Part shown: piece after piece, positions 27,047-35,516 of the stretch
Layout of the letters: the number at the start of each line of letters is the position of its first letter
How positions within the stretch are numbered: position 1 is the stretch's first letter
DNA from: CANMXU01 sp052030545
GTDB taxonomy: Bacteria; Pseudomonadota; Gammaproteobacteria; Enterobacterales; Alteromonadaceae
DNA: 64,000 nucleotides
Assembly: GCF_052030545.1 (NCBI RefSeq)
Contig: NZ_JBPDIH010000010.1
Span: 62,001-126,000, forward strand
Direction: 5' to 3'
Program-made: the position numbers and the translations under genes
Notes under the pieces: generated by a model
The model's input: the letters and a program-made list of their open reading frames with translations, nothing else
Told to the model about the DNA's origin: nothing
Databases searched by the model: none

Positions 27047-27547
27047 TTACGCGACCTCGCTATGATTTTTGTGATTGAGTGCGCATATCAACGCAGAAAT
27101 TTTCATACAGGAAATATAGACAATAAGTACACCGGATAGTGGTACCACGGCGTAGATATAACCCATTTGTATTTCAAGTGCTGCTGAAACTTGCGGTGGT
27201 TCAAACGCTAATAATACTAACGAGATGCCACCAACAATCATCACAGTTACCGCAAAAAACATAATCAAAAGATGACCAACAATGCACACACATTGCTGCA
27301 TTTTTTGATTAAAACGAGTGGTCAAAATATCTAAACCTAAATGCGCATTAGAATGATATCCGTAGGCTCCACCAAGCAAACCTATCCAAATCAATAAAAA
27401 ACGCGCGAGCTCTTCAGTAAACGAACTGGGCGATTGCAATATAAACCGAGAAAACACCTGCAACGTAACCACGGCAACAATGGCAAACGACAAAATAATT
27501 ACCGTTAATTTTAGGGCACTAATCATATGCAAATACAACTTATTCAT
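27047..27547 (-). CDS. dctQ: TRAP transporter small membrane subunit DctQ
   Basis: A 166-residue protein with four hydrophobic helices and the DctQ pattern FTEELARFLLIWIGLLGGAYGYHSNAH-like segment (residues about 41-67). It pairs with DctM in the inner membrane. It overlaps dctP by 8 bases and is followed by dctM after 2, so all three are co-translated. Confidence 0.92.
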   Translation of the reverse strand: MNKLYLHMISALKLTVIILSFAIVAVVTLQVFSRFILQSPSSFTEELARFLLIWIGLLGGAYGYHSNAHLGLDILTTRFNQKMQQCVCIVGHLLIMFFAVTVMIVGGISLVLLAFEPPQVSAALEIQMGYIYAVVPLSGVLIVYISCMKISALICALNHKNHSEVA

Positions 27548-28538
27548 GTGCCGCTCCCTGCGTTTTCAACGCATTGATCCGCTCAACATAATCACCAATA
27601 TTGGTGCCATTTAAGCTTTCATATAAAGGCGCTAAAGCATCGATAAAAGGTTGTTTATCTGGGTATATCACTTCTACCCCATGTTTTTTGACTTCCATCA
27701 ATGACTTTTCTTCCAGTGCAAGCCACAAGGTTTTTTGCAGCTCAATTGAGTCTTGAACTGCGGCCTTTAACCATGTTCGTTGTTGCTCAGTCAAAGAGTC
27801 AATAATATGTTTACTGGCAATAATGACATCCGGCACGGAGGTATGTTCATCTAATACATAATATTTAGAAATTTCGTAGTGACGCGATAAGTAAAACGAC
27901 GGTGGATTATTTTCAGCACCATCAACAACTCCTTGTTGCAATGCGGCATATAGCTCACCAAAAGAAATTGGCGTTGCAGAGCCTCCAAGTGTATTAACCA
28001 TGGCAACCGCGCTTGGGCTTTGCATTACACGAATTTTCTGGCCATCTAAATCAACAGGCGTTTCCACTTTTTTGTCGGTCATGTAAAAACTACGACTACC
28101 CGAGTCGTAATAGCCAAGACCAACCAAGTGTGCTTTTTGAGTATGACTTAATAGCTCTTGACCGACTTCCCCGTGCAATACGCGCCATTTATGATCGCGA
28201 TTTTCAAAAAGATAAGGCACACCATAAAGCTTCATTTCTGGCACAAAACCTTCAATCGCTGCTGCTGATACTTTCGTCATCGCCAAACTGCCTATTTGCA
28301 GTAACTCCACCATTTCACGCTCTTTGCCTAATTGAGCGCTAGGGTAGACTTTAAGTTGCATGGTATTGTTTGAATAGTGCGCCAATTGTTTGGCCATATG
28401 CAGCATGGCTTTATGCACACTATGTTCAACATCAAGTGCATGGCCAATACGTAAAGTGGTCACCTCAGTTTCTTGCCTGCAGCCAGTTATGGCTAAGCAA
28501 AAAAGTAACCCCGGTAACACGAGTCGTAATATTTTCAT
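27540..28538 (-). CDS. dctP: TRAP transporter substrate-binding protein DctP (lipoprotein)
   Basis: A 332-residue DctP-family solute receptor. Family features include LRIGHALDVEHSVHKAM, the carboxylate-binding region around KIRVMQSPSAVAM and the ALQQGVVDGAENN motif with a conserved Asn/Pro following. The signal peptide ends in a lipobox (AITGC, Cys at about 20), so it is predicted to be membrane-anchored, whereas most Gram-negative TRAP receptors are free in the periplasm. The substrate is probably a uronate, from context with kdu and uxa/uxu genes. Confidence 0.92.
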   Translation of the reverse strand: MKILRLVLPGLLFCLAITGCRQETEVTTLRIGHALDVEHSVHKAMLHMAKQLAHYSNNTMQLKVYPSAQLGKEREMVELLQIGSLAMTKVSAAAIEGFVPEMKLYGVPYLFENRDHKWRVLHGEVGQELLSHTQKAHLVGLGYYDSGSRSFYMTDKKVETPVDLDGQKIRVMQSPSAVAMVNTLGGSATPISFGELYAALQQGVVDGAENNPPSFYLSRHYEISKYYVLDEHTSVPDVIIASKHIIDSLTEQQRTWLKAAVQDSIELQKTLWLALEEKSLMEVKKHGVEVIYPDKQPFIDALAPLYESLNGTNIGDYVERINALKTQGAAHE

Positions 28539-28567
28539 CTGGAATATCCTCGATAAATACTGACGAT

Positions 28568-29410
28568 TTAACGAAGTTCAGTCGCGGTATAAGTGTCCAT
28601 ATCATCATATGCCAGATTTTCCCCTGCCATCCCCCAGACAAATGAGTAATTTGATGTACCTGAACCACTGTGAATTGACCAAGGTGGTGAAATAACGGCT
28701 TGTTCGTTATGTACCCATAAATGACGTGTTTCGGTAGGCTCCCCCATAAAGTGACAAACCGCTTGGCTCGGATTCACATCAAAGTAGAAATAAGCTTCCA
28801 TGCGGCGATCATGCTGATGCGCTGGCATGGTATTCCAAACACTGCCCGGTTGTAGGCAAGTTACACCCATTTGTAATTGGCAAGTTTCAACTACGCCATT
28901 AACGATTAGTTGATGAATTTTACGTTCATTTGCCGTTTCTTGAGAGCCCAAAGACAATATATTCGCTTCTGCCATACCAATTTTAGTGGTAGGAAATGCT
29001 TTGTGAGCCGGTGCTGAATTAATATAAAAGTGTGCAGGCTGATCAGCATTAGAGCTACTAAAAATAACGGTTTTAGCACCTTGGCCAACGTACAAGGCTT
29101 CTTTGTTTTCTAGGGTATAGTCAACACCGTCTACTGAAACAACGCCAGTACTGCCCACATTAATAATACCGAGTTCACGGCGATCTAAAAAGTGTTCAGA
29201 CTTTAACGCGTCAATTGTTGCCAGCGTTAACTGTTGTTTTTTAGGAATAACACCACCAACAATGAAACGATCATAATGGGTATAAACCAAAGTGATCTCA
29301 TCTTCTTGCATGATATCTGCCATTAAAAATTCTGCGCGTAATTGCTCAGTAGTAAAGGTTTTTACTTCATTGCGACCAATGGCATAACGTGTTGTATATT
29401 GTGTGCTCAT
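28568..29410 (-). CDS. kduI: 5-keto-4-deoxyuronate isomerase (copy 2)
   Basis: A 280-residue KduI with the metal-site segment PAHQHDRRMEAYFYF and SPPWSIHSGSGTSNY, ending in FVWGMAGEN. It has the same reaction as the copy at 11979-12809, but only part of the sequence matches, so these are diverged paralogues rather than a recent duplication. A GGAG ribosome binding site precedes the start. It lies between kduD and dctP in the uronate operon. Confidence 0.93.
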   Translation of the reverse strand: MSTQYTTRYAIGRNEVKTFTTEQLRAEFLMADIMQEDEITLVYTHYDRFIVGGVIPKKQQLTLATIDALKSEHFLDRRELGIINVGSTGVVSVDGVDYTLENKEALYVGQGAKTVIFSSSNADQPAHFYINSAPAHKAFPTTKIGMAEANILSLGSQETANERKIHQLIVNGVVETCQLQMGVTCLQPGSVWNTMPAHQHDRRMEAYFYFDVNPSQAVCHFMGEPTETRHLWVHNEQAVISPPWSIHSGSGTSNYSFVWGMAGENLAYDDMDTYTATELR

Positions 29411-29500
29411 GCTAACTCCGAATGTGTTTTATAATGTGGGCGACTCGTCAGCCCTAATAAGGTAAAAAGGTAGCGAATGGCTTTCACTACCTCATAAAAA

Positions 29501-30274
29501 TTAACGTGCTAACCAACCACCATCAACCGCCAATACATGGCCGTTAACATAATCGCTAGCCGATGACGCTAAGAAAACAGCAGCGCCTGCAAGTTGCTCT
29601 GGCATGCCCCACTCGCCTGCTGGAATACGCTTTTGAATATCTGCGCAGCGCTCTGGGTTATCTTGTAAAGCTTGAGTATTGTCAGTTCTAAAATATCCCG
29701 GTGCGATAGCATTCACTTGAATATTATTAATCGCCCATTCGTTAGCTAAGGCTTTCGTAATACCGGCAACAGCATGTTTACTCGCTGTATAAGCCGGCAC
29801 TGTCATACCACCTGAATAAGAAAGCATTGAGGCAATATTGATAATTTTTCCGGCTTTGCGTTTCAACATGTCTTTACCGGCAAGTTGGCTTAATTGAAAT
29901 AAACCATTTAAATTAACATCGATGACTTTACGAAATTCATCCATTGGGTACTCGTCAGCCGGAAAACGTGAAATGGTGCCACCGTTATTAACCAGAATAT
30001 CAATTTGCCCAGTCAATGAAACGGCTTCTTGATAGAGCCTAGCAACGGCTTGTTCGTCTGATAAATCGGCCGCTAAGCCAAACGATTTACCACCCTCACT
30101 TTCAATAAGCTCCTGTGTTTTATCAGTGCCACCAGCACGTGATGCACAGCAAATAACCACGGCACCAGCTTTTGCTAAACCAACAGCAATCGCTTGTCCT
30201 AAACCTCGACTTGCGCCAGTGACTAAGGCGGTTTTACCGACTAATGAAAATGATGTGTTATGTGCGTCGTTCAT
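29501..30274 (-). CDS. kduD: 2-dehydro-3-deoxy-D-gluconate 5-dehydrogenase (copy 2)
   Basis: A 257-residue short-chain dehydrogenase with TGASRGLG, NNGGTISRFPADEY, the catalytic YTASK and the NGHVLAVDGGW end. It is a paralogue of the kduD at 11164-11937. Note NNGG in place of the more usual NNAG in the cofactor-stabilising motif. Genes uxaC (43 bases upstream) and kduI (90 bases downstream) flank it in the same operon. Confidence 0.92.
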   Translation of the reverse strand: MNDAHNTSFSLVGKTALVTGASRGLGQAIAVGLAKAGAVVICCASRAGGTDKTQELIESEGGKSFGLAADLSDEQAVARLYQEAVSLTGQIDILVNNGGTISRFPADEYPMDEFRKVIDVNLNGLFQLSQLAGKDMLKRKAGKIINIASMLSYSGGMTVPAYTASKHAVAGITKALANEWAINNIQVNAIAPGYFRTDNTQALQDNPERCADIQKRIPAGEWGMPEQLAGAAVFLASSASDYVNGHVLAVDGGWLAR

Positions 30275-30317
30275 AAGTATTCCAATTAATTTCTGTATAA
30301 AGTTGTCTGTTTTACTA

Positions 30318-31751
30318 CTAGGTTAAGCAGTTTTGATAGGCGTTTTTCGCCAAGCGGTATGACAAGTCATGTGCTAATTCAAAGGCAGCACTTTCGCTAA
30401 TTCGATGTTGGCAAACTAACTGTGCCAAAAAGCGGCAATCAATTCTTCTCGCCACGTCATGGCGAGCCGGTATGGATAAAAAGGCGCGGGTATCGTCGTT
30501 AAAGCCAACCGTATTATAAAAACCGGCGGTTTCAGTAACTTGATGACGAAAACGTAACATACCTTCTGGTGAGTCATTAAACCACCAAGCAGGTCCTAAT
30601 TTTAATGACGGGTAATGTCCAGCCAACGGCGCCAGTTCGCGTGTATATGTGTCTTCATCGAGTGTGAATAGAATTAGGCGAAGATTTTTTTCATTACCGT
30701 ATTTTGACAATAACGGTTTTAAATTATTAACATACTCAGAGCTGACCGGAATATCACAGCCTTTGTCTGCGCCATAAGTGTTAAATATTGAGGTGTTGTG
30801 GTTTCTATGCACTCCCGGATGCAATTGCATCACCATGCCGTCGTCAATACTCATCCCTGCCATTTCGGTTAGCATTTGTGCACGAAATAGCTCTTGTTCT
30901 TGCACGGTCGCAGCTTGACTCATTATTTTTGCAAACAGTGCGTTGCATTCAGCTTTAGACAAATCAGCTGTGCGGGCAGTTGCATGACCATGATCTGTAG
31001 CTGTCGCGCCGTGCGCTCTAAAAAATTCACGTCTATTGCGAAGTGCGTTCAAGTAGCCGTCCCACGAATGGGTGTCTTCACCGGTTAACTCACTTAAGCG
31101 CTGAATATTTTTTTCAAAGCCTTTTATTTGCGGGTCAACCACATCATCAGGTCTAAACGTAGTGATGACCTGATCGTTAAATCCTAGGGATTTTATTTGT
31201 TGGTGATGTGCCAAGTCATTAGTGGCGCCTTCTGTTGTAGCAAGTAATTCAATGTTAAATCGTTTAAGCAGTGCTCTTGGGCGAAACGCAGGCGTAGCAA
31301 GCGCTTGATTAATAGTGTCATAAAAGTATTCAGCATTGTCGGCGTTAAGTTCAACATCAAAACCAAACACTTCGCAAAATACATAATCCATCCAAATGCG
31401 CGAAGGTGTGCCATGAAAAAGGTAATAGTGGCTAGCGAAAATTTTCCACACCGCTAAATAATCAACGTTTTCAGTACTACCATCTAAACGGGCGATACCT
31501 AATTGATCAAGGTTGATACCTTGGCTGTAAAGCATACGAAAAACATAGTGATCTGGAATAATTAACAACTCAGTCGCATTTTTAAAAGGCGCGTCGCTAG
31601 CAAACCATTTAGGATCGGTATGCCCGTGTGGACTAATAATAGGCAATGCTTTAACGCTGTTATATAACTGACGGCTAATGTCACGCTCTTTACTATCGCT
31701 ACTAAATAAGCGATCAGGATGTAAAGTATAAGGAGTATGGTTTACGTTCAT
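30318..31751 (-). CDS. uxaC: Glucuronate isomerase
   Basis: A 477-residue uronate isomerase of the amidohydrolase fold. It has ISPHGHTDPKWFA with the metal His pair, the ATTEGATNDLAHHQ segment, the QLHPGVHRNHN motif and the C-terminal DDTRAFLSIPARHDVARR. It converts D-glucuronate to D-fructuronate (and galacturonate to tagaturonate). The frame runs further upstream to 31844, inside uxuB, but the ATG at 31751 has a GAGGA box and gives the usual length. It starts 16 bases after uxuB ends. Confidence 0.95.
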   Translation of the reverse strand: MNVNHTPYTLHPDRLFSSDSKERDISRQLYNSVKALPIISPHGHTDPKWFASDAPFKNATELLIIPDHYVFRMLYSQGINLDQLGIARLDGSTENVDYLAVWKIFASHYYLFHGTPSRIWMDYVFCEVFGFDVELNADNAEYFYDTINQALATPAFRPRALLKRFNIELLATTEGATNDLAHHQQIKSLGFNDQVITTFRPDDVVDPQIKGFEKNIQRLSELTGEDTHSWDGYLNALRNRREFFRAHGATATDHGHATARTADLSKAECNALFAKIMSQAATVQEQELFRAQMLTEMAGMSIDDGMVMQLHPGVHRNHNTSIFNTYGADKGCDIPVSSEYVNNLKPLLSKYGNEKNLRLILFTLDEDTYTRELAPLAGHYPSLKLGPAWWFNDSPEGMLRFRHQVTETAGFYNTVGFNDDTRAFLSIPARHDVARRIDCRFLAQLVCQHRISESAAFELAHDLSYRLAKNAYQNCLT

Positions 31752-31767
31752 TGGATCCTCGCATCGT

Positions 31768-33264
31768 TTAGGCATAAATTGATAATGCACGTTCATTGCT
31801 ATTTTGAAAAAACGCCATGGTATTAATATATGCTTGGCTGACATTGTCGATAAATGCGCTATCTTCGCTCAAGGTTTCAGGAATAAGACCTGAGATAGAG
31901 AGCAGCGCCGCCACCGTATCAGTTGGTTCGCCTTCTCCTTTTTTTAACGCAGCAACAAACTCATTAGCGCGCGGATCATTAATAACAATACTGTTGTCAA
32001 CACTGTTTACAAGAAAGTGAAGCCATGCAGCTACGACAATCGATAAGCCTTTGGTACTGAGACCTTGAGCAACATTTTCAGCTAATGGTGCCAGTATGCG
32101 AACCGGAATTTTCATCGAACCGTCGCAAGCAATTTGCGCCAGTAAATGTTTAATTTTAGGGTTTTCAAAACGGGTAAGAATGTCGAGCGCGTATTGCTCG
32201 ATGTTTAAACCATCAATAGGTTCTAGTGTTGGAATAATTTCTTTTTCAAGTAAGTCGACTAAAAACGATTTTATCGTTGGATCTGAAACCGCTTGATAAA
32301 CACTTTCATAACCTTTTAACGAACCAATATAGGCAAGCGCTGAGTGCAAACCGTTAAGCACGCGTAATTTTGCTTTTTCAAACACGGCAACATTATCGGT
32401 AAAAATAACGCCAACGTTTTCCCAGGCAGGGCGATCGAATGAGCAGCTTTCAATCACCCATTGTGAAAAGTTTTCACGTTGCACAGGCGCGCTGTCACAT
32501 ACACCTAACGCTTGTTCAATCAGCTCAACCGTCGCTTGCTCTGTTTTTGGCGTTATGCAATCCACCATGGTATTTGGGAATTGGGTATTATGTTCAATCC
32601 AACGAGCAAGTTCTGGTGAGATTTTTCTAGAGAATTGAATGACAGCAGATTTTAGTTTTTCACCGTTATCGGGCAAATTATCACAGGCAATAACATTAAA
32701 ACTTTGAATACCGGCATTAAAACGTAAACGGCTGGCTTCAACTAATAAGCCAATGGCTGTGCATGGGCTCGATGGGTTGGCAATGTCATGCTCAATGTCA
32801 GGTAAATTTTCATCTAAATAACCATCAGCCGTTAAGCAATAGCCTTTTTCTGTCACGGTAAGTGATATAATTTTAGTTGTTTCAGCCGCCATACGCGCTA
32901 AAACATCGGCTAATTGATTTTTAACGACTAAAACTTCTTTCATCGCGCCAACAATTTGAAAACGGTCTTGCACATCTAGCGTTGCACAAGTGTATAAACA
33001 GTCTTGCTGTTGCATTTGCGCTTGTAGCGCTTCGTTTCTAAAACTTACCCCACATATACCCCAATCACCTTCACCATGAGCATTTAAAAATTGTTCAGTA
33101 AAAATAGCTTGATGAGAACGATGAAAAGCGCCAAGGCCTAAGTGAACAATGCCAATACCAAGGGCATCGCGGTCATAACTAGGTAAAATAGCACGCTGTA
33201 AACTATCGGTAGCAGGCAGTAAGGCTAAACTTGTTTGATCTAACTTATTGGTCACTTTATTCAT
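31768..33264 (-). CDS. uxuB: Fructuronate reductase (mannitol dehydrogenase family)
   Basis: A 498-residue polyol dehydrogenase-family enzyme. It starts with GIGIVHLGLGAFHRSHQA and has the DNLPDNGEKLKSAV segment, TMVDCITPKT and the catalytic-region KLRVLNGLHSALAYIG. It reduces D-fructuronate to D-mannonate with NADH. It is the first gene of the 13-gene operon. Its usual partner, mannonate dehydratase UxuA, is absent from the window, which leaves mannonate without an obvious exit except LarA. A GntR-type operator lies about 90 bases upstream. UxaB (tagaturonate reductase) activity is possible but less likely. Confidence 0.88.
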   Translation of the reverse strand: MNKVTNKLDQTSLALLPATDSLQRAILPSYDRDALGIGIVHLGLGAFHRSHQAIFTEQFLNAHGEGDWGICGVSFRNEALQAQMQQQDCLYTCATLDVQDRFQIVGAMKEVLVVKNQLADVLARMAAETTKIISLTVTEKGYCLTADGYLDENLPDIEHDIANPSSPCTAIGLLVEASRLRFNAGIQSFNVIACDNLPDNGEKLKSAVIQFSRKISPELARWIEHNTQFPNTMVDCITPKTEQATVELIEQALGVCDSAPVQRENFSQWVIESCSFDRPAWENVGVIFTDNVAVFEKAKLRVLNGLHSALAYIGSLKGYESVYQAVSDPTIKSFLVDLLEKEIIPTLEPIDGLNIEQYALDILTRFENPKIKHLLAQIACDGSMKIPVRILAPLAENVAQGLSTKGLSIVVAAWLHFLVNSVDNSIVINDPRANEFVAALKKGEGEPTDTVAALLSISGLIPETLSEDSAFIDNVSQAYINTMAFFQNSNERALSIYA

Positions 33265-33350
33265 GTTGCAAACATCACCAAATCCGTTACACGGAGTATT
33301 AAACTGTAATCTTGTTTAAATACTACTCCGAAAACATCATTGCCGTCAAG

Positions 33351-33361
33351 TGGCCTTACCA
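33351..33361. promoter_or_regulatory. Operator site 1 (TGGCCTTACCA) of the uronate operon
   Basis: The 11-mer sits in aagtggccttaccaatatt, 87 bases before the uxuB ATG. The 19-base context is identical to the site before gnd at 53584. TGGY-N3-RCCA symmetry fits FadR-type GntR operators. The two GntR genes at 48.5-50 kb are the likely binders. Confidence 0.7.
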
Positions 33362-33599
33362 ATATTGAATTAACAGAATGAGTAGAATGTTGTCGAGATA
33401 ATAAAAGGTCACTTAATAAATAAAATCGCAAGAAATAAAGTATAAATACAATTAATAACAATGAGTTAAATTACTTTTCAGGCGACAAGGCAAACAAAGT
33501 TTTGATCAACAAAAAATAAAATTCACGGGGACGCCGTATAACAAGAAACTGGCATTTTCTTTAAAATGACCACGAAGAAAAGCGATCTGAAGTTGTAAA
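33362..33599. other. Remainder of the uxuB upstream region
   Basis: AT-rich promoter DNA between operator site 1 and the hairpin behind GH88. No coding signal or RNA gene is seen. Confidence 0.4.
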
Positions 33600-33635
33600 T
33601 TAGCGCTAACACTTATTAAACATTGTTAGCGCTAA
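33600..33635. terminator. Hairpin after the first GH88 gene, made of two TTAGCGCTAA palindromes
   Basis: The arms ttagcgctaaca and tgttagcgctaa pair perfectly over 12 bases around a 12-base loop, 17 bases past the GH88 stop codon. This would serve as its terminator. Each arm also contains the self-complementary TTAGCGCTAA, resembling a LacI-family half operator, so a regulatory role is possible. Confidence 0.55.
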
Positions 33636-33651
33636 GGTAAGTATTGGCTTG

Positions 33652-35316
33652 TTACTGTGTCGCCAATTGCATTTTTCTTATGTTCGCTTCAACGAAATAA
33701 AAATCTGCATACATAATGGCGGTATTTATTTCACTAGTATTAGGTAAGTTACCTGTTGCTTGTGTTAATACAAAGCCAAGTTCATAACTGCTACCTTTTT
33801 CTTTATCGCTTAGGTAATGCTGCGTTAATTCCAACATAATTTTATCTGCTAGCACGACATATTTATCAGCCTTAGTTTGATCACTCGACGTTTGGGCATA
33901 ACGATATAATGCCGATGCCATAATTGCAGCCGCAGATGTGTCTCTAGGAATAGTGCGTCCATTTAAATCATAGGCTTGGGTGCCGCAAGGAGCAATTTTG
34001 CCGTTTACAATAAAGCTTTCGCCGGTAACTGAAGTCAATTGACTTAACGACGCTAACGCCGACTCAGTTAATAAAGCGCTATCGATGGAAATGGGGCGAT
34101 AACCGACATAAGGTAGCGTTTCTTTTGGAATTTCATGATCACATAAATCTAATATTCTCGAGTAATAATTGGTACTCTTTTCCATGTTTTCAGCCAAAAG
34201 ATAGGCATCATCTTGATCCGCTAAAAAGTCCCAATACGGCACAGGACTCTCACTTAATCGATAATTCATCGACTCATATAAACTATCAAGGTGCTTTTCA
34301 AAGGTGTTGCGTTCTTGTTCAGAGATGCCAAGTCTATTGGCCGCTTCTACAACAGTAACAAAACCATACAGCGACCATGCTTGGCCACGTGCCCATGCAG
34401 AAATACTGCCTAATCCCTGCCAATTACCCGGTTTCATCGTGCCATAATCAATTAAGTGATAAGACAATGGTCTTTCTTTATTAACATCTTCTGGCGTATA
34501 AAAGTAATGATTTTTGCGCGTAGTTTCGGCATGGGTGAAAGCTAATGTTTGATACTGCTGATTATCGCTAGCAAACAGAAAATCAAGGTTCATCATATTA
34601 TCAACAATCACCGGATACGACCAAGGATTTGCCAAGTCAAACGCAGCGGATTTCACTTCGCCATTTTGCAAATATTTCGTCGGTAATGTTGGCAGAAAAT
34701 CCCACGACTTAATCACACCATATTCAGTAGAAAATCGTGTAGATAAGGTATCTCGGCCGTCATTAAGAATTTGCTGATATTGTTGACGTTGCTTAAGGTT
34801 AAGACCAGAATAGTCAAGAGCTTCCCCGTAAGAATCATATAAAATAAACCCTAAATCGTGTGTAGTGCCGCGCTTAGATTCACTTTTTAGTGCCTGTTGA
34901 TAATGGCTTGCTGTTTCAGCGATAACTTGTTGCTGTTCATTACTAAACCCGTCGATACGATCACTTACCGATAAGAGTTTCCACAATAGACCAGGGTAAA
35001 AACCATTGGTCCACTTCTCTGGCTTTTCCATAAAGAGTTGTCCGTGCTCTTCTGAACGAGGAAAACACAAAACTGGCTCTTGCTTACAGCGCTCTGCAAA
35101 CATTAGATTGTTGTTATTATTTATATTTTCAATCAACTTTAAATATTGGTCTTTACTAAAACGTAAATTATTTTTAGCATCGGCCACTGAAAAAGTCTGC
35201 GATTTTTTATCATCTGCTATTACTGCCGCCTGACCCTTGTCTTGAGGCTGCTGCGTGTCTGTGCAACCCACTAATAATGCACTAACAACAATAGACACAG
35301 AGAAAATTCTATTCAT
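33652..35316 (-). CDS. GH88-family unsaturated glucuronyl hydrolase, long form, lipoprotein
   Basis: A 554-residue (alpha/alpha)6-barrel hydrolase. The GH88 catalytic pair is recognisable as Asp154 in THDLGFILYDSYG and Asp239 in YPVIVDNMMNLDFLF, and SISAWARGQAWSLYG is also typical. It removes 4,5-unsaturated glucuronate from the ends of oligosaccharides left by the lyases. The N-terminus is a lipoprotein signal (LLVGC, Cys18). It is over 100 residues longer than usual, with extra sequence before the barrel (about 20-100) and in the middle. Operator site 2 lies 34 bases upstream, divergent from GH2. Confidence 0.88.
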   Translation of the reverse strand: MNRIFSVSIVVSALLVGCTDTQQPQDKGQAAVIADDKKSQTFSVADAKNNLRFSKDQYLKLIENINNNNNLMFAERCKQEPVLCFPRSEEHGQLFMEKPEKWTNGFYPGLLWKLLSVSDRIDGFSNEQQQVIAETASHYQQALKSESKRGTTHDLGFILYDSYGEALDYSGLNLKQRQQYQQILNDGRDTLSTRFSTEYGVIKSWDFLPTLPTKYLQNGEVKSAAFDLANPWSYPVIVDNMMNLDFLFASDNQQYQTLAFTHAETTRKNHYFYTPEDVNKERPLSYHLIDYGTMKPGNWQGLGSISAWARGQAWSLYGFVTVVEAANRLGISEQERNTFEKHLDSLYESMNYRLSESPVPYWDFLADQDDAYLLAENMEKSTNYYSRILDLCDHEIPKETLPYVGYRPISIDSALLTESALASLSQLTSVTGESFIVNGKIAPCGTQAYDLNGRTIPRDTSAAAIMASALYRYAQTSSDQTKADKYVVLADKIMLELTQHYLSDKEKGSSYELGFVLTQATGNLPNTSEINTAIMYADFYFVEANIRKMQLATQ

Positions 35317-35349
35317 ACTTTCTTATTCCTTTATGGCACACAGGACAAG

Positions 35350-35360
35350 TGGCCTTACCA
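35350..35360. promoter_or_regulatory. Operator site 2 (TGGCCTTACCA) between GH88 and GH2
   Basis: The same 11-mer in the context caagtggccttaccaaaca, 34 bases before the GH88 start and inside the divergent spacer to the GH2 gene. It could control both. Confidence 0.65.
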
Positions 35361-35516
35361 AACAATAAATTAAATGCTACAGAATCTTATGAGTAATGTC
35401 TAGTAGCAAAAATATCGCCTGATACGGGTAAAAAACGCACAACATTGCTATAAAGATTGACATAATTAAGATTGAGTTATAAATTGGCATTACCAGTTTA
35501 CCAAAATCAAAATAAC

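Noticed and set aside
31752..31844. Upstream extension of uxaC into the uxuB gene
   Set aside because: It would add 31 residues without family similarity, while the ATG at 31751 has a good GAGGA box and gives the usual length.
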